This document shows, piece after piece, positions 17,293-26,223 of a DNA stretch of 64,000 bases (position 1 is its first letter; every line of letters starts with the position of its first letter). This DNA comes from Bin5 sp022827195 (GTDB lineage: Bacteria > Chloroflexota > Anaerolineae > Caldilineales > Caldilineaceae), in assembly GCA_965208275.1 (NCBI GenBank), contig OZ242331.1:1178001-1242000 (forward strand). The letters are read 5' to 3'. The notes under the pieces were generated by a model. The model made no database searches. It was given only the letters and a program-made list of their open reading frames with translations, and was not told the origin of the DNA. Made by a program: the position numbers and the translations under genes.

Positions 17293-19181
17293 TGGGGCGG
17301 CTCCATGTTCTGTGCGGCCTGGGCGACGGCGAGCAGCTCCCGCTTGAGCTCCGCTCTACTTTGGAGCCAGGCGCGTTCGTCCAGTTCTTCCAACGAGCGC
17401 AGATCGTCCAGTCGAGCGATCTCTTCAATCAATGCCTGGCGGCGGGCTGCCAGCTCTTCGCTCGACGGCGCGCGCCCGGTCCGAGTGCGGCGGATGAGGA
17501 AGACAGTTGCCGCCAGCAGAAACAGGGCGACTACACTGCCAAATCCAATCGGTATGCGGGGGTCCAGCGGCGGCCGTGCCACCGGTAAGGACCGGTTCAG
17601 CTGTGTCTCACCGGCGGGGCGAGGATCGCGACCGCCGGCCGCAATCAGTCCGCCCAGTTCGACCTGGACCGGCGCGCCTGCGGGCAGGGGCGCGCTCCAG
17701 CGTCGGAAAAGGACACCTTGTATCGTGTCCTGACCGGTCGACGCGCCCGAGTCGCCGCCGAGCGAGACCGCCGCTTCGAGATTGGGTAGGTCGGCCACCA
17801 GCAGGTTCAGCAGCTCGATGTCGTAAGTTGTGGGAATGGTGATCGCGGCCGAGTTTCCGCTGTACGGAAGATGATAGCGGGCGAAGACCTGGCGCGATGT
17901 CTCGCCCGGCGGTACGGGGCGCGTGTCATAGATGACATCACCCGTGCGGCGGTAGGCACCGCCGACCTCTCCGTCCTGCAAGTCGACGTCCTCGGCGTTG
18001 GGCGGCAGCGGAATCGCCAGCGTAACGGGGCTGTCGAAGCCACTGATCGAGGTGCCGACGAAGGTCCGGTCGCTGCGGTTTGCGAAACTGTACACCTGCC
18101 CGATCAGCAGCGAGCCGGGCTCGTGCTCAATGATCCAGTTGGCGCGGCTGACGAGGAGGCCGGCCGCATCGGTCGTCTTCTCGTAGACGGCGAGCGATGT
18201 ACTGATAAGATCGGGAGCGACCCTGCCTTCGGTAAATTCCGGCCCGCTGAAGGCGAGGATTGGCGAGGTGTAACGAATGTCGAGGTACTCGGTCTCGACC
18301 AGGTAGTAGAAGCCCGCATCCACCGGCAGGTTTTCGAAGCGGAAGTTGCCTTCAGCGTCGATTGCGGCGGCGCGCGTCGACATCAGCTCGGTCTGTTGAT
18401 AGATGTTGAGCTGAACTTCGCTTTGGGGCGGCGGCGGTCCATCTGCCGTACCTTGCAGAAGCTGGCCCGCGATCGAGCCCGGCCCGGTCAGGGATAGGGG
18501 CGCCCACTGCGGCAAGTATGTGAATGTGCGGATGTACTCGAGCGCGGCCCTGCGTTCTTCCTCCGACCATCCGGCGCCGGCGTCGGGGTGTGCGGCTTGC
18601 CACCTCTGCGCGAGGTCAGCATTGCTGACAAAGATCATCGACGACTGCGAAGAGAAATCAGGCATCTGCTCGTCCGCGCTGGGGCCGTTTCCGCCGCCGT
18701 TTTCGCCGTGGCAGGCGGCGCAGGACTGGGCATAGAGATCGGCGCCGATTGCAATCTTCGTTTCGGTTGCCTGCAGATTCCAGGCATAGTAGACCGCCTG
18801 CCAGATCTGCTCGTCATCCAGGCTGTTGCGCCAAGGCGGCATCAGGTTTTCAATGCGGCCGAACTTGGTGACGAAGAATAGCTCGGCGGGGGACCGCTCC
18901 CATACCGAGTGGGGATCGGAAAACACGGTCGGCTCCATGGTTGCGCCCGCCCCCGCGGGCCCGTCGCCGTCGCCGCTGATTCCGTGGCAAGGCGCGCAGT
19001 TCTGCGCGTAGAGCTCGGCGCCAAGCGCGGCAACCGGAAGGCGTTCAGGAATTTGAACTTGCTGTGGGTCGTAGGGCGGGGAAGGTTCTTGCGCCAGGGC
19101 TATTCCGGTCGTCAGAGTCACCAGTAGTGCCGCGATGCAGGCCGCTCGAATCCGCGCGTAACTGAACCATTTGGCACGCAA
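17289..19181 (-). CDS. Membrane-anchored diheme c-type cytochrome with CcmI-like tail
   Basis: 630 aa. A signal peptide ends near residue 30. Two class I cytochrome c domains follow with CAPCH (62-66; likely Met ligand in ENLMPPW, M114) and CAACH (154-158). Residues ~235-500 are beta-rich; the first part resembles carboxypeptidase-regulatory/SpaA-like folds (GSIAGQLLQGTADG, FRFENLPVDAGFYY). A transmembrane helix (VVALFLLAATVFLIRR) leads to a cytoplasmic alpha-helical tail (LIEEIARLDDLRSLEELDE) like the N-terminal region of CcmI/CycH and related cytochrome-biogenesis proteins. Its place inside the ccm operon, overlapping ccmA, suggests a role in maturation or that it is the operon's main client. 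Function is inferred. Confidence 0.8.
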   Translation of the reverse strand: MRAKWFSYARIRAACIAALLVTLTTGIALAQEPSPPYDPQQVQIPERLPVAALGAELYAQNCAPCHGISGDGDGPAGAGATMEPTVFSDPHSVWERSPAELFFVTKFGRIENLMPPWRNSLDDEQIWQAVYYAWNLQATETKIAIGADLYAQSCAACHGENGGGNGPSADEQMPDFSSQSSMIFVSNADLAQRWQAAHPDAGAGWSEEERRAALEYIRTFTYLPQWAPLSLTGPGSIAGQLLQGTADGPPPPQSEVQLNIYQQTELMSTRAAAIDAEGNFRFENLPVDAGFYYLVETEYLDIRYTSPILAFSGPEFTEGRVAPDLISTSLAVYEKTTDAAGLLVSRANWIIEHEPGSLLIGQVYSFANRSDRTFVGTSISGFDSPVTLAIPLPPNAEDVDLQDGEVGGAYRRTGDVIYDTRPVPPGETSRQVFARYHLPYSGNSAAITIPTTYDIELLNLLVADLPNLEAAVSLGGDSGASTGQDTIQGVLFRRWSAPLPAGAPVQVELGGLIAAGGRDPRPAGETQLNRSLPVARPPLDPRIPIGFGSVVALFLLAATVFLIRRTRTGRAPSSEELAARRQALIEEIARLDDLRSLEELDERAWLQSRAELKRELLAVAQAAQNMEPPQ

Positions 19182-19302
19182 TCGAATTTCTTCCCTACGA
19201 TCCTACGATGAGCAAAGACCCGACTGAGGATTCAGATGTGAAGGTACCGGGCCGCGACGGCGACGTGCGCTTTCCCATGGCCTCCGGCGGCCGCGGCCCT
19301 GT

Positions 19303-19815
19303 TCAGGGTGCCGACTGGCGCAAGATTGCTTGCGGGTCTTCCTCGTAGCGGCTAGGGCACTTGAGCAGGAGTACGTCTGCCCTAAAGGTGCCGTCGTCCA
19401 GAAGCTCCCCTTCCACGATGACTGAGGCCGCCCGTTGGAAGTTGTCGGGCCGGGGCTCGTAAAAGACGACAGGCAACTGATGGCCTGGGTTCTCTTCATC
19501 TTCGATCATGAACTTCAGCGTCACTTGCTCGGCGTTCCAGAGTTCGCTGCCATCGACCACGACTCCGTTCACGCGCAGACGCTGTGAAACGAGGGCATTG
19601 CCCTGCTGCATCACCTCGTCAACTGTGAGCCAGTAGGCCTTGGCGGTCGTCAGGCCGTAGACCATCAACGCCAGGATGACCCCGACGAGGATGAGCCCGG
19701 CCACCAGGAACTGCGGCCTGAGGCCCGACTTCCTGCGCGCCAGGCTGGCCGGGATCGGCCCTTCCCACAGACCGTCGTGGTCCAAACTGTCTTGAACAGA
19801 CGAAGCGGTTGTCAT
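19303..19815 (-). CDS. ccmE: Heme chaperone CcmE, CxxxY variant
   Basis: 170 aa. A membrane anchor (FLVAGLILVGVILALMVYGL, residues 37-56) precedes the OB-fold, including VNGVVVDGS and LPVVFYEPRPDNF. The heme-attachment motif in classical CcmE is HxxxY; here it reads C153-PSR-Y157, the Cys form described for some archaea and delta-proteobacteria (System I*). It is the first gene of the ccm operon on this strand, 121 bp before the diheme cytochrome gene. Confidence 0.92.
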   Translation of the reverse strand: MTTASSVQDSLDHDGLWEGPIPASLARRKSGLRPQFLVAGLILVGVILALMVYGLTTAKAYWLTVDEVMQQGNALVSQRLRVNGVVVDGSELWNAEQVTLKFMIEDEENPGHQLPVVFYEPRPDNFQRAASVIVEGELLDDGTFRADVLLLKCPSRYEEDPQAILRQSAP

Positions 19816-19922
19816 TGGATCAAGTGTCTGCCTTTGCTGAATGCCGGCTGTCTCTTTTTGCGCCGCGCCTACTCGGCTTAGGCCGCATCATATCTCTCTC
19901 GGCCGGCGATGCTCAAATCCCT

Positions 19923-20279
19923 CTACTCTTCTTCTTCCCCATCCAGCGCCCACTGGACTTCCTCGGATAACAGGTCGCGGGCAGTTTCTGCCAGCGGCGC
20001 CGGCACGAGCACATCCCGCTCGGCCAGACCTCCGTAGACGAAACCGTATATCCGGCCCATTGCCTCGCCCTGCACAATGGCGGGAATGCCTGCACTCTGC
20101 AGACGGCCCTTCACGATCTGCGCCTCCATCGGGTTGGCAGCCTGCCAGACGACCTCCGGCTCCTGTGTGACCGAACCGCCGGTCGTGGCCGCGGGGTTCG
20201 AGCGCCCCGCCTCAGCAGGAGGTTCCTTTTCGCTGCCCTTTCCCCACAGCCTCTGGAGGCCTTGAGCGACTATCGACAT
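19923..20279 (-). CDS. DUF2007-domain protein
   Basis: 118 aa. The C-terminal half (VVWQAANPMEAQIVKGRLQS then DVLVPAPLAETARDLL) is the DUF2007 fold, a small ferredoxin-like domain found in putative signal-transducing proteins with no proven function. The N-terminal ~40 residues are low-complexity and the C-terminus is acidic (GEEEE). It follows the MBL hydrolase gene by 18 bp, so the two are probably cotranscribed. Confidence 0.75.
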   Translation of the reverse strand: MSIVAQGLQRLWGKGSEKEPPAEAGRSNPAATTGGSVTQEPEVVWQAANPMEAQIVKGRLQSAGIPAIVQGEAMGRIYGFVYGGLAERDVLVPAPLAETARDLLSEEVQWALDGEEEE

Positions 20280-20297
20280 GGGCGTTCCAGTCCTTTG

Positions 20298-20957
20298 TCA
20301 GAAGCTGGGCAACGTCGCCGTCCGGCCCACAAACGGGTTGCTCTCTCGTTCGACCCCGATCGTCGTGGCTTCTCCGTGGCCGGGGTAGACGACGTAATCG
20401 TCGGGCAGGGTCAGCATCTGTTCGCGGATGCTGCGCAACAGGGCTGCGCCGTCAGCCAGGGGCAGGTCGTAGCGCCCGATGCTGCCGCGAAAGAGAGTAT
20501 CACCGGCGAAGACCTGCCGATTGACGTGGTCGACGAAGATCACGTGGCCGGGCGAATGCCCGGGGGTCAGGCGCACTTCGAGCGACTCGTCGCCGAACTC
20601 GATCCGCTGCCCGTGCTCCAGAAGGCAGTCCGGCTCCACGATTGGTTCGACGCGTGCTCCCAGCCATTCGCGCACGCGGTCGGGCGCCGAGCGCAGGACG
20701 GGCAGATCATCCTCGTGCAGGTGGAAGCCGGCGCCGGTTGCCTCCCGCACCGCGTTGACGGCCAGCACGTGGTCAAAATGGGCGTGCGTATTGACGATCT
20801 TCTCAATGGAAAGCCCCATTTCGTCGGCCTCTTTCAAGATCGCGCGTCCGCTGTCGCCCGGGTCGATGATCACCCCGCGCAGGGACTCTTCGCAACCCAG
20901 GATATAGCAGTTCTCCTGCAGCAGGCCCACGGTGAGGCCGGTAATCAACATGCTCAT
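20298..20957 (-). CDS. MBL-fold metallo-hydrolase (glyoxalase II-like)
   Basis: 219 aa. The metal motif THAHFDHVLAV (HxHxDH), the later TPGHSPGHV and the final PGHGEAT give the full set of His/Asp ligands for a binuclear metal centre. Length and layout match the YcbL/glyoxalase II-like branch that hydrolyses S-D-lactoylglutathione or related thioesters. Start is MSMLITGLTVG, and the second Met (MLITG) is equally possible. Confidence 0.92.
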   Translation of the reverse strand: MSMLITGLTVGLLQENCYILGCEESLRGVIIDPGDSGRAILKEADEMGLSIEKIVNTHAHFDHVLAVNAVREATGAGFHLHEDDLPVLRSAPDRVREWLGARVEPIVEPDCLLEHGQRIEFGDESLEVRLTPGHSPGHVIFVDHVNRQVFAGDTLFRGSIGRYDLPLADGAALLRSIREQMLTLPDDYVVYPGHGEATTIGVERESNPFVGRTATLPSF

Positions 20958-21222
20958 TACGCTTTCTGTTCGGCCGTCGCATCTGCCCGAACAGGGACTG
21001 GCGCCGCCAGCGGTGTTGTTGCGACGCGTTCATGGCCGGTCCGAACCGGCTTCGCCGACGTCCGTTGTCCGCGGTCAGAGAGCGCCGGCGGCTGGCAACA
21101 ATCCTACTATGCGCGGCGGCCCCTTGTCAAAGAGTGTCGGAAATGTCTGCCGCTTCAGGCTGTGACGGGCATGCGAGGCGGCAGCGCCGTAAGAGCGCCT
21201 CCCGGGTCGCGTTGCCGTTCAC

Positions 21223-23655
21223 CTATTTGGCCTGGGGAACAGTTCCTAAGTCGACGCGCGCGTCTCCGATCTCCAGCCACAGGGCTGGGTCGGAGCCTTC
21301 ATAGACAATGTCGAACAGCGCACGCACCAGCTCACCCGCGCGCCATTCGGCGGTGGGATATGCGCCGCCGGCCAGCGGGGCTTCGACAACCTGGTCTCCC
21401 AGCAGCAGCCGCAATTGCAGGTCGTCGGGCCAGTCCGCGGGGAGCGGCTGCGGGGCAAGCCAGTAGAGAACAACCTGGAGGATTTCGCCGGGCGCGAGCG
21501 CGGTGGCCGGCGCATGGGCAAACGCCTTTCGGTAGGTGTCGTAACCGGCGAGCGTGAGGGGACCGGCTTCGCGATTTACCCGGTGCTGCATCGGAATGAA
21601 GGGAAGCGGGAGCGGACTCGCGGGGCGGCCCAATGCCGGTACGGCGATCTGTACGGCATCGCCGCCGGCCGCGGCTAAGCGTGCGCCGGTCTCGTCGTTG
21701 TACAGCGCGACGATGAGACGGTAGTCTCCCGGCGGCGTCCCAGGCGGCAGCGGCAGACCGTGATTGTCGATCACGACTTCGCCGGTATTCCAGCCCGGTG
21801 TCGGCAATGAGCCGCCGCCCGGCTCGCCGTCGCGCTGGACGATCACCTGATCGCGCCGGTCGAGCAGCTGCACTGAAACGACGTAGCGCTCCTCCGGCGG
21901 CTTCAGGGCGAGCCAGCGCAGTCCCACCAGGAGCGTATCTCCGGCGGAGAGCTGCTTCGTGCCGAGGCAGACTGCCGCCAGTTCGGCAACGTTTTCGAAG
22001 CGGGTCGGCGGGTCCGGCGCGGCACAGGACAGGTCTTGCGCGAGCGAGTAGGTCGCGAAACGCACATTGCCCTGCCAGCTCTCCAGCCCTTTGAATGCGT
22101 GCCGGCCCAGCCAGCTCTCGACGATGCCTTCGCTGTCCGACTGCTCGGTCGCCCACAAGAGGGCGAAAAGATTGCGCCGGTCCGCCATCAGCTTGGCGAG
22201 CGCGGCTTCGGTCGCGGTCCGGTCCGGCGGCCGTTCGGCCGGCAGGGGCAGCACTTCCAGACCGGGATCGTAGTAGCGCCAGACATCAGCCTGGCCCGGC
22301 GCATTCAGGATAACGAGGTCGCGGTTGGGATCGCCCAGCGCCGCGATTGTGCTGGCGATGCCGGCGTAGTTGTCGCGTGCGGCCGGGTCAGCGTAGTAAC
22401 CGGGAAGGACAGCCAGGGCCAGGGCGAGGCCCAGCGCGGCGACCGCGCCCGGCCCGGTATAGCGCAGGAAGTTGCCGAACCGGCGGGCTTCGGCATGCGC
22501 GGCAGCAGCGTCTCTTCCGGGCCTCAAGCTGGACTGTCCGAGCGCAATCCCGGGAGTACCGGTAAGTGCGGCGGCCGCGGTCAGCAGGCACCAGGCCGGC
22601 GACACTGCCAATAGAAACTTGAGGAAGGCCGGACTGAAGAGGCCGAAGCCGAACATGGAGCCGACCGGCAGCAGGGTCCACAGGAGCAAGGCCGCGCCGG
22701 CCCCGGTGCGCCGCAGCCGCCAGAGACCGAAGAGGGGCAATAACGCTACAATCAGCATCCATCCCCACGCCAACTGCGGGGCACTCCGAACCGGGCCGGC
22801 GGCAAGCGTCTGCAGAATCAAACCCAGGCCCTCCAGCGGGCCGACGAAGCCATCTTGCGCGGGCCAGTTCAGCAGGCGCTCGACGGCGGTAGGGAGCCAG
22901 GGCAGGAAGGAGACCAGCGCCAGCCCGTTGGCGAGGAGGTAGAGCAGCAGCGGAGTCCGCAAAGAGGACCGTCCCGTTCCTCCCGACTGCCTACTCTCCG
23001 GTCGCGGGCGCCTCTCCCTTACCGCCGTGACAAGCCACCAGGCGAACGCGCCACCGGCCGCGGCCAAAACCGCGGCAAAGGTGTAGTGCGTCCACAGGCC
23101 GGCCGCAGCCGCAGCCAGGTAAAGGATCGCGTACGCGGCGACCGTTCCGGTGGCGGCGCCGCCTTCCCAGCGCCTCTTGGCCGCCACCAGTGCCCAGACG
23201 AGCACGGCCGACTCTAGCATCAGGAGCGCGTACATGCGCGCTTCCTGGCTGTAGAAGACCTGGAACGGATTGAGTGCTGCGAGCAGGGCGGCGAGCAGGG
23301 CGAGCTGTATTCGCGCGGCACGCGGAACGTCGCCGGTCTCCAGCCCCAGCCGGTAGATGACTGCGACCGCCAGCAGGCCTGCCAAGGCCGAGAGGCTCCG
23401 CATCCCCCAAGCGGAGTAGCCAAAGGGCCCGCCCCAAAGTTTCAGCAGCCAGTAGTAGCCGGGTGGATGGATGTCGGCGGCGGCATCGACAGCAATGCGG
23501 GCAAAGCTGCGCTGCGCCAGCGCCCAGGCGTTGCCTTCGTCGTGCCACAGCGAGGAACAGGTGAGGCAGTAGAAGCGGAGAAATGCTGCCAGCACCAGGA
23601 CGGAGACAAGGATGGCGGCATAGAGCAGGGGGTTTCGCGCCGTCTCCTTCGCCAT
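21223..23655 (-). CDS. GT39-family (PMT-like) membrane glycosyltransferase
   Basis: 810 aa with about a dozen hydrophobic segments in the first ~460 residues. The catalytic-loop motif SSLWHDEGNAWALAQ near residue 36 and DIHPPGYYWLLKLWG near residue 60 are characteristic of dolichyl/polyprenyl-phosphate-sugar:protein or lipid glycosyltransferases (ArnT/PMT clan). The last ~330 residues form extracytoplasmic beta-rich domains (LARDLSCAAPDPPTRFENVAEL onward). It is 3 bp after the glycosidase-like gene, so they form a two-gene operon for surface glycans. Acceptor and donor are unknown. Confidence 0.85.
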   Translation of the reverse strand: MAKETARNPLLYAAILVSVLVLAAFLRFYCLTCSSLWHDEGNAWALAQRSFARIAVDAAADIHPPGYYWLLKLWGGPFGYSAWGMRSLSALAGLLAVAVIYRLGLETGDVPRAARIQLALLAALLAALNPFQVFYSQEARMYALLMLESAVLVWALVAAKRRWEGGAATGTVAAYAILYLAAAAAGLWTHYTFAAVLAAAGGAFAWWLVTAVRERRPRPESRQSGGTGRSSLRTPLLLYLLANGLALVSFLPWLPTAVERLLNWPAQDGFVGPLEGLGLILQTLAAGPVRSAPQLAWGWMLIVALLPLFGLWRLRRTGAGAALLLWTLLPVGSMFGFGLFSPAFLKFLLAVSPAWCLLTAAAALTGTPGIALGQSSLRPGRDAAAAHAEARRFGNFLRYTGPGAVAALGLALALAVLPGYYADPAARDNYAGIASTIAALGDPNRDLVILNAPGQADVWRYYDPGLEVLPLPAERPPDRTATEAALAKLMADRRNLFALLWATEQSDSEGIVESWLGRHAFKGLESWQGNVRFATYSLAQDLSCAAPDPPTRFENVAELAAVCLGTKQLSAGDTLLVGLRWLALKPPEERYVVSVQLLDRRDQVIVQRDGEPGGGSLPTPGWNTGEVVIDNHGLPLPPGTPPGDYRLIVALYNDETGARLAAAGGDAVQIAVPALGRPASPLPLPFIPMQHRVNREAGPLTLAGYDTYRKAFAHAPATALAPGEILQVVLYWLAPQPLPADWPDDLQLRLLLGDQVVEAPLAGGAYPTAEWRAGELVRALFDIVYEGSDPALWLEIGDARVDLGTVPQAK

Positions 23656-23658
23656 TCT

Positions 23659-24951
23659 CTATTGTTCGCCGAGCGCGGCGATATAGGTCCGGATCGACTC
23701 GTAGACGGGCTGGGGCGTGAAATCGGGCGCAAGCAGTCGGAAGTAGGCCTCTGGCTGGCAGTTCAGCTCCCATAGATCGGTAGCCCGCTTCATGAACCAG
23801 ACGTTGGCGACGCCCAGCCAGGGCCAGTCGGCGCGGATGCGCTCGAAGGCGAGGGGCAGATTGGCGGCTTGCTCCTCGAGGCTGACCCGCCCGTAGCGCG
23901 GCTCGGCGCATTCCGGGGCGGCGTTCCAGTTCAGTTCGCTGAGCCAAACAGGTTTGTGGGCGTCGCCGTTGGCGACCATAAGGTCGCGAATGTACTGCGG
24001 CCGGCCGAAGTTGATGATGCGCGGGTGCATGCGGCGGTCGGTCGGGCCCGACCAGAGGCCGTAGCCCTGTGCCGCCATCACGTCGAAGTAGGGGGCGGCG
24101 CCGGCGTCGTACATCCTCTGGAGGAAGAGCAGGTCGGAGAAGTTGCGGCCACCGATTGTGGTGCCGTCGAGGTCGATGGTGGCGGCGAGCGCGCCGGCGA
24201 TGATGACGGCCTCGGGGTTGGCGGCGCGAACTGCGGTCGCCCCAGCCTTGAGCAGATCTGTATAGGCCTCGGGGTCGGAGGGGTATACGCCCCATTCGGG
24301 ATAGATATTCGGTTCGTTCCAGATCTGATAGTAGCGGACTCTGCCGCGATAGCGTTCGGCGACCGCGGCGGCGAAATCGGCGTAGTCCTGGAAATCGTCG
24401 GGCGGGCCGTAGGCGCCGGCGTCGTTGCCCTGTGCGCGGCTCCAGGCCGGCGGGTTGGAGAGGCGCACGATCAGTTCGATGTCGTACTGTTCGGCCAGCG
24501 CGACGATGTGGTCGTATTTTTCCCAGGCCGAACGGGCCGGCTCGTTGCGACGGTCCTCGAAGTCGCCCTTGGCGTGGATCTCGATGTCCTCCCAGGGAAA
24601 CTCCTGGCGCAGCCAGGTGAAGCCGGCCTCGGCGGCCATGCGCACGACGCGCTCGCGCTTGGCCGGTTCGACCTCCTGTTCGAGGAAGACGTTGACGCCG
24701 TAGGGCGGGACGTTGGCGTGGGCCGTTACCTGTTGCGGGGCCAGCTGGACACGCGGGCGCAGCAGTCCCCCCGCCAGGTCGGTCAGCCCTTTGACTTGCG
24801 GTAGGAAGGCGGTCTCGCCGGTCTGTGCCTGCAGCCAGCTGCGGCTGGGTCCGAGGGCCAATATCAAGAGGGCCAACCCGCCGATCAGCAGCAGGCCGGC
24901 CCACAGGGTCAGAAGTTCACGAAGAGCGCGATTCAAGAGATTCTTCTGCAT
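23659..24951 (-). CDS. Membrane-anchored glycoside hydrolase-like protein (clan GH-A fold)
   Basis: 430 aa. An N-terminal hydrophobic segment (residues 14-33) anchors the enzyme outside the cell. The TIM barrel shows the GH-A pattern: the acid-base Glu in YYQIWNEPNIYPEWG (E213) and a likely nucleophile in KPVWLSELNWN (E339). WLRQEFPWEDIEIH near residue 113 resembles beta-xylosidase/endoglucanase-like GH39/GH5 relatives. Substrate is unknown. It is expressed with the downstream GT39 enzyme. Confidence 0.82.
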   Translation of the reverse strand: MQKNLLNRALRELLTLWAGLLLIGGLALLILALGPSRSWLQAQTGETAFLPQVKGLTDLAGGLLRPRVQLAPQQVTAHANVPPYGVNVFLEQEVEPAKRERVVRMAAEAGFTWLRQEFPWEDIEIHAKGDFEDRRNEPARSAWEKYDHIVALAEQYDIELIVRLSNPPAWSRAQGNDAGAYGPPDDFQDYADFAAAVAERYRGRVRYYQIWNEPNIYPEWGVYPSDPEAYTDLLKAGATAVRAANPEAVIIAGALAATIDLDGTTIGGRNFSDLLFLQRMYDAGAAPYFDVMAAQGYGLWSGPTDRRMHPRIINFGRPQYIRDLMVANGDAHKPVWLSELNWNAAPECAEPRYGRVSLEEQAANLPLAFERIRADWPWLGVANVWFMKRATDLWELNCQPEAYFRLLAPDFTPQPVYESIRTYIAALGEQ

Positions 24952-25180
24952 TTACTGGGGCCGAAAGGCGAAATGCGCCTCTCGGACCGCAAGTGTGACC
25001 ATCGCTCAATCTCTTAATTCTACAAACGAACTCTTGTTGGCCGAAGAGCAAGAGAGGCAATAGAATCATAGAAGCAGCCGCATTTGGGTCGTTCATGCGA
25101 CTCCTCAGTGGCTCAGAATGCGTATTCTCACACTCATTCTTGCCAAACAAATTGCAGATTCGTAAATTGCGGTTGTAGTT

Positions 25181-26104
25181 CTAATTCTCCCGGAAATTGA
25201 TATCCTTGCATCCAATGCTATCGTTGACTGTTACTGTCCATTTTTCGGATAGGGGGGCCAAGTTGGTGAAATCCTTGGAATTGTGCCTGAGCCCATCCCA
25301 CCCACCTGCCGGACAATTGACTACCCAAATCTCAACGAATGTGCCCTTATTCGCAGGTCCCCCAAAGGGCGAGAATCCCCATGCTCCTGCCGGCTTCCCA
25401 CAACCAGTACACTTAGTATTGCGTGGTCCATGAAACGATATATGGACGCAGACTCCATTCTTAGGAAGTCTGTCTCTTCCGAATACATTTCCTTCGAAAT
25501 AGGTTTGCTGGGCGTTGCCCGGACAGGTTCCTTCATTGACAATTGAGTAGGGGAACTGTGGCGCCGGCGGCTGTGTCGGCGCGGGAATGGGTGTCGCGGT
25601 TGGTGGAGGCGTGGGTGTGCGCGTCGGCTCGGCCGGAATCACGGCGGCTATCGCTACGTTTTGCGTGTTCCTGGGAACCACCAGCTGGCTGTATACCCAG
25701 CCTCTCACCTCCTCCGACCTGTACTTGATTTCCCACCAGTCGCCTAGGCCGGGGTTCCTGCCGGTGACTTCGAACTCTTCGCCGGGGTAGGCCTGGCCGA
25801 TGATCAAGTAGAGCAGGCTCGGGCCGGCGCGAACGTTCATCTGGGTTGTGCCGATCGTCACCATCGGAGGCTCCGGCGTTGGCGTGGCAGCCGGGACGGC
25901 CGTTGCTGCCGGCTGGACCTGTGTCTGGGTCTGCTGAACGTTCTGACTTCCGCTTGCTTCAACCCCTGCGACTGCCGGAGTCAACGTAAAGGTTGGCACC
26001 GGCGTAATCGTGGGCCGGGGCGGCTCGATCTGCGCGCGCCGCGGGCCACAGGCGGCCAGCAAGAGAATGGCTATGACGATGGTCAGAAAATGTGTCCAGC
26101 GCAT
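25181..26104 (-). CDS. SH3b-domain lipoprotein
   Basis: 307 aa from ATG 26104 (MRWTHFLTIVIAILLLAACG), with lipobox LAAC. A Pro/Thr-rich linker leads to a bacterial SH3 domain (MNVRAGPSLLYLIIGQAYPGEEF, ending in RGWVYSQLV) at roughly residues 85-150. A second Pro/Thr linker precedes a C-terminal ~125-residue domain with six Cys (GTCPGN, NGVCVH, KCTGCGKP, VVNCPAG, IGCKD), probably disulfide bonded or metal binding. A cell-surface, wall-associated role is likely; the C-terminal domain is not recognised. Confidence 0.75.
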   Translation of the reverse strand: MRWTHFLTIVIAILLLAACGPRRAQIEPPRPTITPVPTFTLTPAVAGVEASGSQNVQQTQTQVQPAATAVPAATPTPEPPMVTIGTTQMNVRAGPSLLYLIIGQAYPGEEFEVTGRNPGLGDWWEIKYRSEEVRGWVYSQLVVPRNTQNVAIAAVIPAEPTRTPTPPPTATPIPAPTQPPAPQFPYSIVNEGTCPGNAQQTYFEGNVFGRDRLPKNGVCVHISFHGPRNTKCTGCGKPAGAWGFSPFGGPANKGTFVEIWVVNCPAGGWDGLRHNSKDFTNLAPLSEKWTVTVNDSIGCKDINFREN

Positions 26105-26223
26105 CGGTCGAAACTCCCGTCTGTGCAGTAGGCAGTTCGTCTTGCGGCATTGGCGGAGGCGCAAGATCGGCTAAATTGTATCACATGCCGCGACGAAGAC
26201 TAAAGCGCCTGCGAAATCACCGG

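Noticed and set aside
22991..24904. 637-codon minus-strand frame spanning two genes
   Set aside because: Out-of-frame with GT39 and the glycosidase; composition is Arg/Pro/Gly-rich, typical of a shadow frame.
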